DNA of 64,000 bases from Runella zeae DSM 19591 (GCF_000423565.1 NZ_KE384041.1:164311-228310); one strand, 5' to 3'. Shown: positions 27,386 through 36,688, counted from the stretch's first letter. Numbers and translations are program-made. Notes: a model not told the origin generated them from the letters alone.

Positions 27386-28201
27386 TTATGGCTTTATCAC
27401 TACTGTTTGCTTTTGAGAAGTGTGTGCACTGAAATAACCTAAAGCACCTCCAACAATATTGCTTGGAGGATTGGTAGGAGTAGTGCCTTGATTAACCCCG
27501 TCACCTTGAAGTCTCATAAGCGTATTAAAATACTCATAAGCCTCTTTGGATATACATTGCATTTCGACAGTAATGGCATCATTTGCGGCAATATCAATGT
27601 CGCTATTGATGGACTGGCGGATTGAATTACCATTTGTAAAAGCATCAGAACGTACAAACACCGTCCGAGACTGTAGGCCGTTATGATAACTAACCCACCG
27701 ATAGAAGTTTTCGGACGATGCAGGGTCTTTAAAAATAGCTACCATGCGGGTTTGAGAGTTATTTTGTGGTCTGCGAGGCCCTTCTTCATAGGTCAATTCT
27801 TCAAAATTCACTTGTTGGGGCATGGTGGAAATCGCCGAATATATTTGACCATTGTAGGCTACTTTTAAAGCATAGGTATGTCCTTCTATACCTTTGAGGG
27901 CAGTGATAGCATATACACCTGCTGAAGTTTGAATGAGCTTTTCTGACTCGCCAGTTGTTTGGTCGGTAAGGCTTACATCTGCCGTTGTGATGGGGGGAAA
28001 TTCGTTTTTCAATTGAAAATCGACGCTTGTAGTGATGATTACTTCATTTTCGGAAGGGGTATTGGTAATTTTCCCCTCAATGACCAGCTGAGGCTCTACT
28101 TCTCTTAAATCCAATTGAATCGTATCAACGCAAGAAGTAAGACTGACTAAACTAAACACTAGCAATAAAGAGTTGAGAATAAGTGTATTGGAAGATTTCA
28201 T
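27386..28201 (-). CDS. DUF4249 lipoprotein, partner of TonB-dependent receptor
   Basis: The start is placed at ATG 28201 (271 residues), because a lipoprotein signal follows (LLVFSLVSLTSCVD, with Cys25). The mature protein has the DUF4249 pattern LVIEGKITN, VIITTSVDF and GHTYALKV. DUF4249 proteins sit on the outer membrane and are almost always encoded next to TonB-dependent receptors, as here. A role in ligand capture is likely but not shown. A longer frame upstream is open but has no signal. Confidence 0.88.
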   Translation of the reverse strand: MKSSNTLILNSLLLVFSLVSLTSCVDTIQLDLREVEPQLVIEGKITNTPSENEVIITTSVDFQLKNEFPPITTADVSLTDQTTGESEKLIQTSAGVYAITALKGIEGHTYALKVAYNGQIYSAISTMPQQVNFEELTYEEGPRRPQNNSQTRMVAIFKDPASSENFYRWVSYHNGLQSRTVFVRSDAFTNGNSIRQSINSDIDIAANDAITVEMQCISKEAYEYFNTLMRLQGDGVNQGTTPTNPPSNIVGGALGYFSAHTSQKQTVVIKP

Positions 28202-28304
28202 GGATGTAATGGAAAATTTTAGTGGAGTATTGAAGTTATGTGTCTCCATTGACTCATTTTTTGGCAGTAAATACAGTGATTGACAAGAGCCACTGCGTAA
28301 ACAT

Positions 28305-30563
28305 TTAAAATTTGAAATTGTAAGTGATGTAAGGAACATACTTAAAAAGCGACACGCGTTGTACTTCGGTTGCATCACCGTTTTCTTCAAAATTGATGGC
28401 CCAAGGATTAGCCCTCCCGTAGGCATTGTAAATCCCAAACGAAAGATCCGAATCGAAATGCTTCCGTTTGTTGAATTTGAGCGTAGCCCCCAAATCAAGT
28501 CGGTGATAATCAGGCATTCGATACCCGTTTCGCTCCGAATATTGAAAAACTACCGCATCATCAATCCGGTATTTGCCTGTCGGAAAAGTGACGGCGTTGC
28601 CGGTATTGTAAACCCAAGTTCCCGAAAAAGTCCATTTATTAGAAAGCCTATACACACCCACCACCGATAAGTCGTGGGTACGGTCTTGCTTGGCGGCGTA
28701 CCACTGACCTTGATTGATACCGTCGATTTGTTTTTCGGTACGAGAAAGGGCATAGCCTACCCAGCCTGTAAGTTTGCCGCTATTTTTACGTATCAAGAAT
28801 TCTATTCCATAAGCCCTTCCTTGCCCAAAAAGAAGCTGTGATTCGATTTGGTCGTTGTAAGTCAAGTCAGCTCCGTCTTTGTAATCTATCTGGTTTTTCA
28901 TGGTTTTATAATAAACCTCTGTACTTAGCTCATAGGCATTGTTGTACAGGTTTTTAAAAATTCCAAAAGATACTTGGTCGGCTATTTCGGGTTTGATTTG
29001 AGCCGTGCTCATGAGCCAGCGGTCGGTAGGAGAAGAAGCGTTGGAATTGGTGAGCAAATGGAGGTTTTGTACATTTCGGGTATAAGAACCTTTGACCGAA
29101 AGCGAAGGGCTTGCGATGTATGCTACCGAAAGCCTAGGCTCTACATTGAAATAATGAGTCTGGCTTTGGGCACTATCTAAGGTCAAGAAAGAGGTTATTC
29201 GGAGGCCATATTCCATACTAAACTGAGAAGAAGGTTGCCATTTGTTGCTAAAAAAAGCAGCATTTTCAAGGGCTGTTCGGTTGGGTTCGCTGGTGTTGTT
29301 GACACTTGAATTTGGAGCATTGGCGATGCGGTTGCGGGGGCTAAGGGTATGGTGTATGAAATTTACCCCAAACCGCATTGCATTTTTGGGATTGGGGAAA
29401 TAGCTAAATTCTTGTTTGAGGTTGAAATCTTTGATAGAAGAAGATAGGTTAAATTCATTGCTTCCATTGGCGATACTGACGCTATAATCGTAATTGCTGT
29501 AAATGAGTGACGTATTGCTAAATAGTTTTTCGCTGAAAAGATGATTCCAACGAAGTGTGCCAGTGGCATTGCCCCAATCGATGCCAAACAAATCCCCCAA
29601 GCCAAATTTGTCTCGTCCAAAATAACCCGATAAGTAAAGTCGATTTTTGTCCGAAAAAGTATAGTTCATTTTGGCATTGAGGTCATAAAAGTAAAGCGTG
29701 TTTTGATTGATATCTGGGTCGGAAGAAAGCTTGAGAAAGGCATCGGCGTAGGTACGGCGTCCAGTAATAAGAAATGAACTCTTGTCTTTTTGTAAAGGCC
29801 CTTCTACCGATAACCGACTCGAAATCAGGCCGATGCCGCCTCCTACGTAATAGTCTTGATTGTTGCCGTCGTTCATTTTGACATCAAGTACCGAAGATAA
29901 TCTACCGCCGTATTGTGCGGGCATACCTCCCTTATAAATGGATAGGTCTTTGATAGCGTCGGCATTGAAAGTAGAGAAAAACCCCAACAGGTGAGACGCA
30001 TTGTAAACAGGAGCTTCGTCAAGAAGAATGAGATTTTGGTCAGCATTGCCACCCCGTACATTGAAACCACTATTGCCTTCTCCTGCCGATTTGATTCCGG
30101 GCAAAAGTTGCATTATTTTAAGAGGGTCTCTTTCGCCCATTAAAGCCGGGATATTATTGATTTCTTTGATACTCAGCTTCTCAACACCCATGGTAGGGTT
30201 TGTTATCTTGTCGTTGTCGGAAGTGGCTTTGACAACAACTTCAGCCAACAGCGCCGTGTTTTCCAAAATCAACAAATCTAGCTTTTGGTTAGAAGTAAGA
30301 ATTACCTGTGTTTCTTTGGTATCGTAGCCAATCAAGCTAGCCGCTATGGTGTAAGTCCCTTGAGGTAAAGTGAGTGAATAAAAACCGTATTCATTGCAAG
30401 TGGTACCGGTGTTGGGGAGTTCTTTTACCCGAACGGTGACCCCAATCATCGTTTCGCCTGTTTTGGCGTCTTTGATAGTACCGCTGATAGTGTACTTGTT
30501 TTGGCCTAGGGCAGAATGTACTACTAATAAAGCAAAAAGGAAGTATTTTAAGATTTGTAGCAT
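28305..30563 (-). CDS. TonB-dependent outer membrane receptor with carboxypeptidase-like N-terminal domain
   Basis: The 752-residue protein has a signal peptide (VVHSALGQ), a CarboxypepD_reg-like domain (about residues 24-105: YTISGTIKDAKTGETMIGVTV), a plug domain (about 120-230: MGERDPLKIMQLLPGIKSAGEG, FNVRGG) and a beta barrel ending in a terminal aromatic (YITYNFKF). It imports a ligand across the outer membrane using TonB energy. Ligand unknown. It heads a same-strand cluster with DUF4249, a kinase and a LytTR regulator, with gaps of 103 and 87 bases. Confidence 0.92.
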   Translation of the reverse strand: MLQILKYFLFALLVVHSALGQNKYTISGTIKDAKTGETMIGVTVRVKELPNTGTTCNEYGFYSLTLPQGTYTIAASLIGYDTKETQVILTSNQKLDLLILENTALLAEVVVKATSDNDKITNPTMGVEKLSIKEINNIPALMGERDPLKIMQLLPGIKSAGEGNSGFNVRGGNADQNLILLDEAPVYNASHLLGFFSTFNADAIKDLSIYKGGMPAQYGGRLSSVLDVKMNDGNNQDYYVGGGIGLISSRLSVEGPLQKDKSSFLITGRRTYADAFLKLSSDPDINQNTLYFYDLNAKMNYTFSDKNRLYLSGYFGRDKFGLGDLFGIDWGNATGTLRWNHLFSEKLFSNTSLIYSNYDYSVSIANGSNEFNLSSSIKDFNLKQEFSYFPNPKNAMRFGVNFIHHTLSPRNRIANAPNSSVNNTSEPNRTALENAAFFSNKWQPSSQFSMEYGLRITSFLTLDSAQSQTHYFNVEPRLSVAYIASPSLSVKGSYTRNVQNLHLLTNSNASSPTDRWLMSTAQIKPEIADQVSFGIFKNLYNNAYELSTEVYYKTMKNQIDYKDGADLTYNDQIESQLLFGQGRAYGIEFLIRKNSGKLTGWVGYALSRTEKQIDGINQGQWYAAKQDRTHDLSVVGVYRLSNKWTFSGTWVYNTGNAVTFPTGKYRIDDAVVFQYSERNGYRMPDYHRLDLGATLKFNKRKHFDSDLSFGIYNAYGRANPWAINFEENGDATEVQRVSLFKYVPYITYNFKF

Positions 30564-30722
30564 AACTGTTTGGTGACATTGTTTGCTACAAAATGACGCA
30601 AGAACGAGAAGAGAGAAATGAAGAAAAGAAATGAAGCGGACAGAAAAGCAAACTAAACGGGCGAAAGCAATATAAGCTGATTCAAGAGTCTAATGGAGCA
30701 ATTGAATCAGCCTATGAAAAAC

Positions 30723-31625
30723 TTACCCCTCAGACTTGCCTTCTTGCTTACTAGCGCGGTTGGCGTTTTTGATTTGGGCTTCCAAAATATCCCACATTTG
30801 GGGAGTGACTTCCCGTAAGAAATTAAACTGCCCCCCGTTTAATACTTCTCCACCATCGAGCGTAATGACTTCTCCCGTCATATAAGCCGAAAAGTCGGAC
30901 ATGAGATAGGCCGCAAGATTGGCTAATTCTTGATGCTCGCCCGTGCGGTGAAGAGGGATACGGTTTTCGAAAGCAAATTTTTCGGCCAAATCTTTCGGAA
31001 AAAGACGGTCCCAAGCTCCCTTTGTAGGAAAAGGCCCCGGTGCGATTGCATTGAGCCTGATGCCGTATTGTCCCCATTCATAAGCCAACGACTTGGTCAT
31101 TGCCAAGGCGCCTGCTTTGGCCATGGCCGAAGGAACCACCCAGCCTGAACCTGTCCAAGCATAAGTAGTGGAAATATTGAGAATTGTACCTTTGATTTGG
31201 TTTTCAATCCAATATTTCCCAATCGCAAGGGTAAAGTAGTACGTTCCTCTTAAAACAATATCCACTACGGTATCGATAGCTTTGTAAGAAAGCCGTTCGG
31301 TAGGACTAATAAAATTGCCAGCGGAGTTGTTGACCAAACCATGAACCGCACCAAATCGACTGATCCCCGCTTCAATAACTGCTTCAATCTGGTCGGTTTT
31401 TCGGACGTCACATTCTGCGGCTAGTACTTGCCCCCCAGTGGCTTCGGCGAGTTCTTGGGCAGTGGCTTCTAGCACCGCTAAACGGCGGCTACAGATGACT
31501 ACATTGGCACCCAATTCAAGAAAATATTTGGCCATCGATTTGCCAAGGCCAGTGCCGCCGCCCGTGACGATGATGGTTTTGCCCGCCAAAGAGCCTTCGC
31601 GTAGCATAGGTTGGGAATAGTTCAT
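30723..31625 (-). CDS. 2,4-dienoyl-CoA reductase-like SDR oxidoreductase
   Basis: The 300-residue short-chain dehydrogenase closely follows the mitochondrial DECR type: the Rossmann motif TGGGTGLGKSMAK, CDVRKTDQIE, NNSAGNFISPTERLS, TYAWTGSGWVVPSAMAKAG with Tyr, Ser and Lys, and IAPGPFPTKGAWDRL. DECR reduces 2,4-dienoyl-CoA with NADPH in beta-oxidation of unsaturated fatty acids. The gene next to it encodes a dienoyl-CoA isomerase-like enzyme, which fits this role. Only the gene neighbourhood and motifs support the substrate. Confidence 0.85.
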   Translation of the reverse strand: MNYSQPMLREGSLAGKTIIVTGGGTGLGKSMAKYFLELGANVVICSRRLAVLEATAQELAEATGGQVLAAECDVRKTDQIEAVIEAGISRFGAVHGLVNNSAGNFISPTERLSYKAIDTVVDIVLRGTYYFTLAIGKYWIENQIKGTILNISTTYAWTGSGWVVPSAMAKAGALAMTKSLAYEWGQYGIRLNAIAPGPFPTKGAWDRLFPKDLAEKFAFENRIPLHRTGEHQELANLAAYLMSDFSAYMTGEVITLDGGEVLNGGQFNFLREVTPQMWDILEAQIKNANRASKQEGKSEG

Positions 31626-31729
31626 GGAAAGTGTTTAAATGCTAAAAATATAAGTGAATGTACTAAGTTGAAAAGGCGTTGATGAGGTACTTGGTGTTGT
31701 AAATCAATGGGTTAAACAAGGTCGTGCTC

Positions 31730-32536
31730 CTACTTAAAAGTAGCCTCACGCTTTTGCATTTTGGCCTGAAATGCCTCGGTTAAATCATCAGATAGCAGCA
31801 TCGCTGCATTCCAGCTAGCAATGTATTCGAGTCCATCGCCGACAGAATGATCTCTCGAATAGTTCATGACATTTTTAGTGCCTCTGATAGCCAAAGGAGA
31901 TTTGCTCGCAATGAGTTGGGCTATGTTGAGAATTTCGGCATTCATTGCATCAGGGGTTTCAAAACTTCGATTGACCAGCCCAATGCGTTCGGCTTCTTGT
32001 CCGCTCACGTTTCGCCCCGTAAAAGCCATTTCGCGGGCTATGCCAGGAGCAATGATTTTGGGTAAACGTTGGAGCGTGCCTAAATCGGCCACCATACCCA
32101 TATCTATTTCTTTGACCGTAAAAAAAGCATCGGAGACGGCATAGCGCATATCGCAAGCACTTGCAATATCCACCCCTGCGCCAATGCATCCTCCATGAAT
32201 CGCCGCAATGACGGGCTTGCTACATTGCTCGATAGCGTTGATAGGAGCTTGTAAGTCAAGGATTTTTTTGCGAAGTTGTTCGCGTTTTCGTCCTTCACAT
32301 TTTTGTGAAAATTGAGCTACATTCATCAGCAATTCTAAATCAATACCAGCGCAAAAATGTTTGCCTGCTCCGCTGAGGATGATTACTCTTACGTCTTCAT
32401 TTTCATCTAAATGGTCAAAAATACTTTTCATTTCGTCCCATGCTTTTTGATTGAGAGCATTGGCGCGCTCGGGGCGGTTGAAAGTAACATGCGCAAGATG
32501 AGATTCTATGTTAAGCTGAAAAGTTTCGAAATTCAT
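31730..32536 (-). CDS. Crotonase, delta(3,5)-delta(2,4)-dienoyl-CoA isomerase-like
   Basis: The 268-residue crotonase-fold protein has the oxyanion loops HFCAGIDLELL and IHGGCIGAGVDIASACD. The block VKEIDMGMVADLGTLQRLPK matches dienoyl-CoA isomerase (ECH1), whose catalytic acid lies in this stretch, rather than simple hydratase. It would move double bonds in 3,5-dienoyl-CoA to the 2,4 position, which the adjacent reductase could use. The 104-base gap on the same strand allows co-transcription. Generic enoyl-CoA hydratase is the alternative. Confidence 0.85.
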   Translation of the reverse strand: MNFETFQLNIESHLAHVTFNRPERANALNQKAWDEMKSIFDHLDENEDVRVIILSGAGKHFCAGIDLELLMNVAQFSQKCEGRKREQLRKKILDLQAPINAIEQCSKPVIAAIHGGCIGAGVDIASACDMRYAVSDAFFTVKEIDMGMVADLGTLQRLPKIIAPGIAREMAFTGRNVSGQEAERIGLVNRSFETPDAMNAEILNIAQLIASKSPLAIRGTKNVMNYSRDHSVGDGLEYIASWNAAMLLSDDLTEAFQAKMQKREATFK

Positions 32537-32714
32537 AGCATATGTAGAAAGAAAAGGTAAGCACTAAAAACCTGATTTTGAATTCATCATTTTATAAGCA
32601 AATGTTCTGCTTGCATACTATATTACAAACCTACACAACTAATTTTTGATTCAAAAAGATTTGGTGTAAAATTGTGTAGTTAGTTGACCATCGATTCAAA
32701 CACTCATTTTAAGT

Positions 32715-33833
32715 ATGAATATAGAAACACTTGCCATTCAAAGTACCCAATTTCACGATGCCAATGCCAGTGCAGTAGTACCGCCGATTTATCTATCAAC
32801 TACTTTTGAAAGAGAAGCAGACGGCAGTATGCCGCACGGACATATTTATACCAGAGCCAGCAACCCCAATCGCAATTCCTTGGAAAAAGCCTACGCAGCT
32901 TTGGAGGGAGGAGCCGTTGGGATGGCATTTGCCTCGGGACAGGCGGCTGCGAGCACTATTTTTCAATGTTTAAAACCTGGCGACCACGTAATTATCCCCG
33001 ACGACGCCTACTACGGTACTCCCGCGTTGCTAGAAGATGTGATGCGTATATGGGGGTTAGAATATTCCAAAGTCGATATGGGGGATGTAGAAGCCGTAGC
33101 CCGTAGTTTTAAGCCCAATACCAAACTTGTATGGATAGAAACACCTTCAAATCCACAACTTAAAATTGCGGATATCGGGGCGATCGCCGACTTAGCGCGT
33201 CATAATGGCGCTTACTCTGTGTGCGACAATACTTGGGCAACGCCTATTTTACAGCGTCCGCTTGATTTGGGTTGTGATGTATCAATGCACTCTGCTACCA
33301 AGTATTTTGGAGGACACAGTGATTTGCTGAGTGGAGCTTTGATTTTCAAAGAAAATAGCCCCTTGGCCGAAAAAGCTCGGCAAATTCAGGCACTAGGAGG
33401 GGCTGTGCCGTCGCCTTTTGATTGTTGGTTGATTTTGCGGGGTATTAAAACCTTGCCTTTGCGCGTGCGTCAGCAGTCGGCCAATGCCACTCAGTTGGCT
33501 CATTTTCTAAGTACTCATGCTGGTTTGGAAGCCGTGCATTACCCCACATTAGAGAGTCATTTGGGCTATGAAGTTGCCCAGAAACAAATGCTTTCGGGTG
33601 GTGGTATGCTATCAATCCAAGTCAAAGGAGGGGCAGAAGAAGCATTGAGAGTTAAGAGCAAAGTGAAAGTGTTTGTACGGGCTACTAGCTTAGGAGGGGT
33701 AGAGAGTTTGATAGAGCATCGTGCTACGGCAGAAGGCGCGCATTCGGTCAGTCCTAAGAATTTGTTGCGTATTTCGGTAGGACTAGAGCACATCGATGAT
33801 TTGATAGCAGATTTGGCGCAAGCACTTTCATAA
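32715..33833 (+). CDS. Cys/Met-metabolism PLP enzyme (cystathionine gamma-synthase/lyase family)
   Basis: The 372-residue protein has the family blocks [20 protein letters not shown] (split), [34 protein letters not shown] and [15 protein letters not shown] with the PLP Lys near residue 196. [14 protein letters not shown] near the end is typical of cystathionine synthases and lyases. The exact reaction (gamma-synthase, beta- or gamma-lyase, methionine lyase) cannot be told from motifs alone. The gene is the last host gene before the tRNA. Confidence 0.88.
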   Translation: MNIETLAIQSTQFHDANASAVVPPIYLSTTFEREADGSMPHGHIYTRASNPNRNSLEKAYAALEGGAVGMAFASGQAAASTIFQCLKPGDHVIIPDDAYYGTPALLEDVMRIWGLEYSKVDMGDVEAVARSFKPNTKLVWIETPSNPQLKIADIGAIADLARHNGAYSVCDNTWATPILQRPLDLGCDVSMHSATKYFGGHSDLLSGALIFKENSPLAEKARQIQALGGAVPSPFDCWLILRGIKTLPLRVRQQSANATQLAHFLSTHAGLEAVHYPTLESHLGYEVAQKQMLSGGGMLSIQVKGGAEEALRVKSKVKVFVRATSLGGVESLIEHRATAEGAHSVSPKNLLRISVGLEHIDDLIADLAQALS

Positions 33834-33926
33834 GGGCAAGTCTTTGATTATCAAAATATTGGTTTCAAAGCGGTATTTTTCAGAAATTTTATCTTAATTT
33901 TTTTTGAAAAATTTTACTCAAAACGC

Positions 33927-33956
33927 TTGACAAACGATTTAAAACATCTACCTTTG
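33927..33956 (+). promoter_or_regulatory. Promoter of tRNA-Ser
   Basis: TTG at 33927-33929 and TACCTTTG at 33949-33956 are exactly 19 bases apart, an ideal Bacteroidota promoter, 35 bases ahead of the tRNA. Confidence 0.88.
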
Positions 33957-33990
33957 CAGTCCCAAAGCAACGAGCTCTGGGACAAAAATT

Positions 33991-34075
33991 AGAGAGATGG
34001 CAGAGTGGTCGAATGCGGCGGTCTTGAAAACCGTTGACTGTAACAGGTCCGGGGGTTCGAATCCCTCTCTCTCTG
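33991..34075 (+). tRNA. tRNA-Ser(UGA)
   Basis: The acceptor arms AGAGAGA (33991-33997) and TCTCTCT (34068-34074) pair fully, with discriminator G at 34075. The anticodon loop CTTGAAA (34023-34029) carries TGA. A long variable arm (TGACTGTAACAGGTC region) is typical of serine tRNAs. The T-arm GGGGG-TTCGAAT-CCCTC is complete. CCA is not encoded. The integrase gene behind it marks this tRNA as the likely attachment site. Confidence 0.96.
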
Positions 34076-34097
34076 CTGAAAGCTTTTGACTATGAGG

Positions 34098-34124
34098 CCA
34101 CCGCTTATATAAGGCGGTGGTTTT
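34098..34124 (+). terminator. Terminator after tRNA-Ser
   Basis: CCACCGC at 34098-34104 pairs with GCGGTGG at 34114-34120, and TTTT follows. It lies 23 bases beyond the tRNA and would end its transcript. It may come from the element rather than the host, since the junction is between the tRNA and the integrase. Confidence 0.75.
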
Positions 34125-34162
34125 CTGCATTTTAGGGGGTTGATTCTCAGTTTTTCACTTCA

Positions 34163-34202
34163 CAGTTACGTTTACAATTACGTCGGGGCGTCGCAGTTAC
34201 GT
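34163..34202 (+). repeat. Three CARTTACGT repeats ahead of the integrase
   Basis: CAGTTACGT (34163-34171), CAATTACGT (34175-34183) and CAGTTACGT (34194-34202) stand between the tRNA and the integrase start. The integrase has an N-terminal arm-type DNA-binding region, and such enzymes bind short direct repeats beside the core site. Arm-type sites are the most likely role. The third copy is 19 bases after the second, the second 12 bases after the first. Confidence 0.55.
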
Positions 34203-34267
34203 CATTTTTTTGGCTTCTTTTTTGTGATATTTTTTTGAGTGGTGTGGCCCAAAGCACACACACACTT

Positions 34268-35557
34268 ATGTTCAATTTTAAGCAAATGTTTGTTTTGTTT
34301 TGGTTTCGGAAAAGTGACTCGAAGGCCGAAAAACTAAAAAGAGAAGAAAATCCAAATTATGACACTTTGGGAGGTCTATGCTGCCGAATAACGATAGCCA
34401 CGCAAGTAGAGGAAATAGGAAGCGTACATATCAATATTAAGAGGTCGGCATGGGACGAAAAAACTCAGCGAGTGATAGGGAATGACTCTAACGCTCGCCG
34501 TTATAACAGAACTCTCAATGACATAAAAAATAAGCTAGAGCGTATCTATGAACTCCTACAGATAGAACATGGTGATGAAGTCACTCCCAAAATGGTGAAG
34601 GACTTGTTTACGGGTAAGAAGTTTTTTAGGTACACTTTTGAGCAACTCATTGAGGAATATTTTAAAGACAGAAAAGAGGAGAAGGAGGCGGGGCTAGTCA
34701 GCCAAGAAACGCTTGATGTGCACCAAAATTATTCCAAAAATTTTAAAGAATACTTAGTACTGAAAGGATTAAAGACACTGGCACCGAGTCATTTTGAAGA
34801 AGACCATTTAGATGGATTTAAGATTTTTTTGATGTCTAAACCAAAGAGTTTTGTGTATGGGCATACTCGAAAACACCTGAGTTGGGTTAAGCAGCTATTG
34901 AAACACTCACTTCGAAAGAAAAGAATAAAATCAAATCCTTTAGAAGGGGTGATAGTGAAAAGTGAACCAGATGACCCTGATACTACTCATTTGACCATAT
35001 CCCAATTAGAAAGGGTAGTGGCTTTTGATTTTATGAAGCTCTATGCTCAAGGGTACATTGCCCAGGAGACTGCAATCCGCCTGGACCGAGAACGCGATGC
35101 TTTTGTTTTCTCGGCTTTTACGGGGATGCACCATTGCGATTATACCAAGCGCAAGTATTGGTTGGAAACCTACAAAGGGGCGACGTTTTTGAAAGGAAAG
35201 CGAAAAAAAACACAGAAGGTATTTAGTCTGAAGCTGCTTGAGCCAGCGGTAGCTATCCTCCAAAAATATGGTGGGCAGATTGAAAATCTTCCAGTGAAAT
35301 CTAACCAAAAACGCAACACTACACTGAAGGAGCTGGCCACGATGTGCAAAGTGCCTCTGGTTTTGAGTACGAAAATCGCAAGAAAAACATTTGCTAACAT
35401 GGCACTGAATGTGCTGATGTTGGACGAAGGTGATGTGGCGGCTTGTTTGGGTTTAACGACCACCCGCAGCCTAAAACATTACGTAAAAATTAAAGAGGAG
35501 CGAATAGCGCGTAAAATGACATCGTGGAATGATGTATTGCGTATAGATGCAGCCTAA
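34268..35557 (+). CDS. int: Tyrosine recombinase (phage integrase) with divergent active site
   Basis: I chose ATG 34268 (429 residues) over an upstream TTG. Residues about 30-100 form an arm-type DNA-binding domain, about 120-230 a SAM-like core-binding domain and about 250-415 the catalytic domain. Landmarks are FSAFTGMHHCDY, the beta-hairpin Lys in KGKRKKTQKVF, STKIARKTFANMAL, AACLGLTTTR and SLKHYVKI with the nucleophilic Tyr near residue 402. The first catalytic Arg (normally TGLR) is His here, the His of HxxR is Lys and the LGH His is Leu. CTn-type recombinases of Bacteroidota also lack the first Arg, so it may still be active. Confidence 0.88.
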   Translation: MFNFKQMFVLFWFRKSDSKAEKLKREENPNYDTLGGLCCRITIATQVEEIGSVHINIKRSAWDEKTQRVIGNDSNARRYNRTLNDIKNKLERIYELLQIEHGDEVTPKMVKDLFTGKKFFRYTFEQLIEEYFKDRKEEKEAGLVSQETLDVHQNYSKNFKEYLVLKGLKTLAPSHFEEDHLDGFKIFLMSKPKSFVYGHTRKHLSWVKQLLKHSLRKKRIKSNPLEGVIVKSEPDDPDTTHLTISQLERVVAFDFMKLYAQGYIAQETAIRLDRERDAFVFSAFTGMHHCDYTKRKYWLETYKGATFLKGKRKKTQKVFSLKLLEPAVAILQKYGGQIENLPVKSNQKRNTTLKELATMCKVPLVLSTKIARKTFANMALNVLMLDEGDVAACLGLTTTRSLKHYVKIKEERIARKMTSWNDVLRIDAA

Positions 35558-35682
35558 AATTAGTTAAATAAATGTTAAACTGGCCATGCCACTAAACTTT
35601 ATTCTATGAAAAAAATGAGTTAAATCGGAGTGTATGATTATCAAAAAATCTTCTTTTTTTATTGAAAAATACTTGCCGAAAG

Positions 35683-35705
35683 ACTTGCTTGTCGAGACAA
35701 CAAGT
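35683..35705. promoter_or_regulatory. Imperfect palindrome upstream of amidoligase gene
   Basis: ACTTG-C-TTGTC-GA-GACAACAAGT is a near-perfect inverted repeat with one bulged C, 48 bases before the amidoligase start. It could be an operator for the prophage XRE repressor or the end signal of the integrase gene. There is no T run, so a terminator is less likely. Confidence 0.35.
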
Positions 35706-35752
35706 GCGTTGTTTGTTCTATCAAAATAAACGCATAACACACAGATAATCAA

Positions 35753-36688
35753 ATGAATACGCAAGAGATTTTAAGCCAAAGCTGGACTAAAACCCGCAAA
35801 ATTCAAGAGCTAATTTTAATCGGACTTACACGCACCCAAATCGCGCAATTAGTCACCAACGGCAACTACGGATTTGTGCAGAACGTGTACGCTAAAATGA
35901 AGGCTGAAGGAAAACTTAACCAAGTAGCCATCGAAAATTTTAACCATAGCCCCTTCAATAAAAAATTTGGTATCGAAATCGAAGCCTATAACGTAGAGAT
36001 GCACGTTTTAGCTAATAGCCTACAAAACGCAGGAATCAGATGCTTTGTGGATGGCTACAACCACCACACAAGAAGCTACTGGAAAATCATTTCGGACAGC
36101 AGCATCAGCGGAGTAAACGCTTTTGAACTCGTAAGTCCGGTGCTGGAAGGCGAAGCAGGGTTGGAAGAAGTAAATAAGGTATGTGAAGTGCTTAAAAATT
36201 TGAACGCCTATATCAATAAAAGCTGCGGATTTCATGTGCATTTTGACGCTCAAAATTTTGACCTCCGCCAATGGAAAAACATTTATAAAAACTACGCAGG
36301 ATTTGAAAACCAAATCGACGAGCTGATGCCACAAAGCCGACGCGGAAACACCAACTACTACTGCCGCAGCTTAAATAGCATCAGAAACCTAAACGCTAAA
36401 ATCGACCTAGTAAGCTCGCTAAACCAAATGCCTGAGGTATTTAACAACAGCAGATATTTTAAAATTAACCCCACCTCATACAGTCGCCATAACACCATCG
36501 AATTTCGCCAACACAGCGGAACGATTGAATACTCGAAAATCTCAAACTGGCTCGTATTTTTGCATAACTTGGTTGATTATTCAAAAAACCACCTCGCAAC
36601 CGACCACAGCTGGGACACGCTCAAAAGCATTAATCAAGCCGAGGTAATTACTTTTTACCATAACCGTAAACAAGAGTTAGCCGCATGA
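35753..36688 (+). CDS. Amidoligase family protein with N-terminal helix-turn-helix-like region
   Basis: Residues about 65-300 match the Amidoligase_2 family, a glutamine-synthetase-fold group that joins carboxylates to amines using ATP. The signature elements are KKFGIEIEAYN, SYWKIISDSSI, AFELVSPVLEGE, CGFHVHFDA and NTIEFRQHSGT. Residues about 14-55 (TRKIQELILIGLTRTQIAQL) look like a small helix-turn-helix. The 311-residue length fits. The stop overlaps the start of a 76-residue gene by 4 bases, a conserved type of pairing. The substrate is unknown. It may tag proteins or build a small peptide-like product, for example to modify the phage or host wall. Confidence 0.85.
   Translation: MNTQEILSQSWTKTRKIQELILIGLTRTQIAQLVTNGNYGFVQNVYAKMKAEGKLNQVAIENFNHSPFNKKFGIEIEAYNVEMHVLANSLQNAGIRCFVDGYNHHTRSYWKIISDSSISGVNAFELVSPVLEGEAGLEEVNKVCEVLKNLNAYINKSCGFHVHFDAQNFDLRQWKNIYKNYAGFENQIDELMPQSRRGNTNYYCRSLNSIRNLNAKIDLVSSLNQMPEVFNNSRYFKINPTSYSRHNTIEFRQHSGTIEYSKISNWLVFLHNLVDYSKNHLATDHSWDTLKSINQAEVITFYHNRKQELAA

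Noticed and set aside
28202-28498. 99-residue N-terminal extension of the DUF4249 lipoprotein
   Set aside because: It overlaps the end of the TonB receptor gene and would bury the lipoprotein signal, which begins at ATG 28201.
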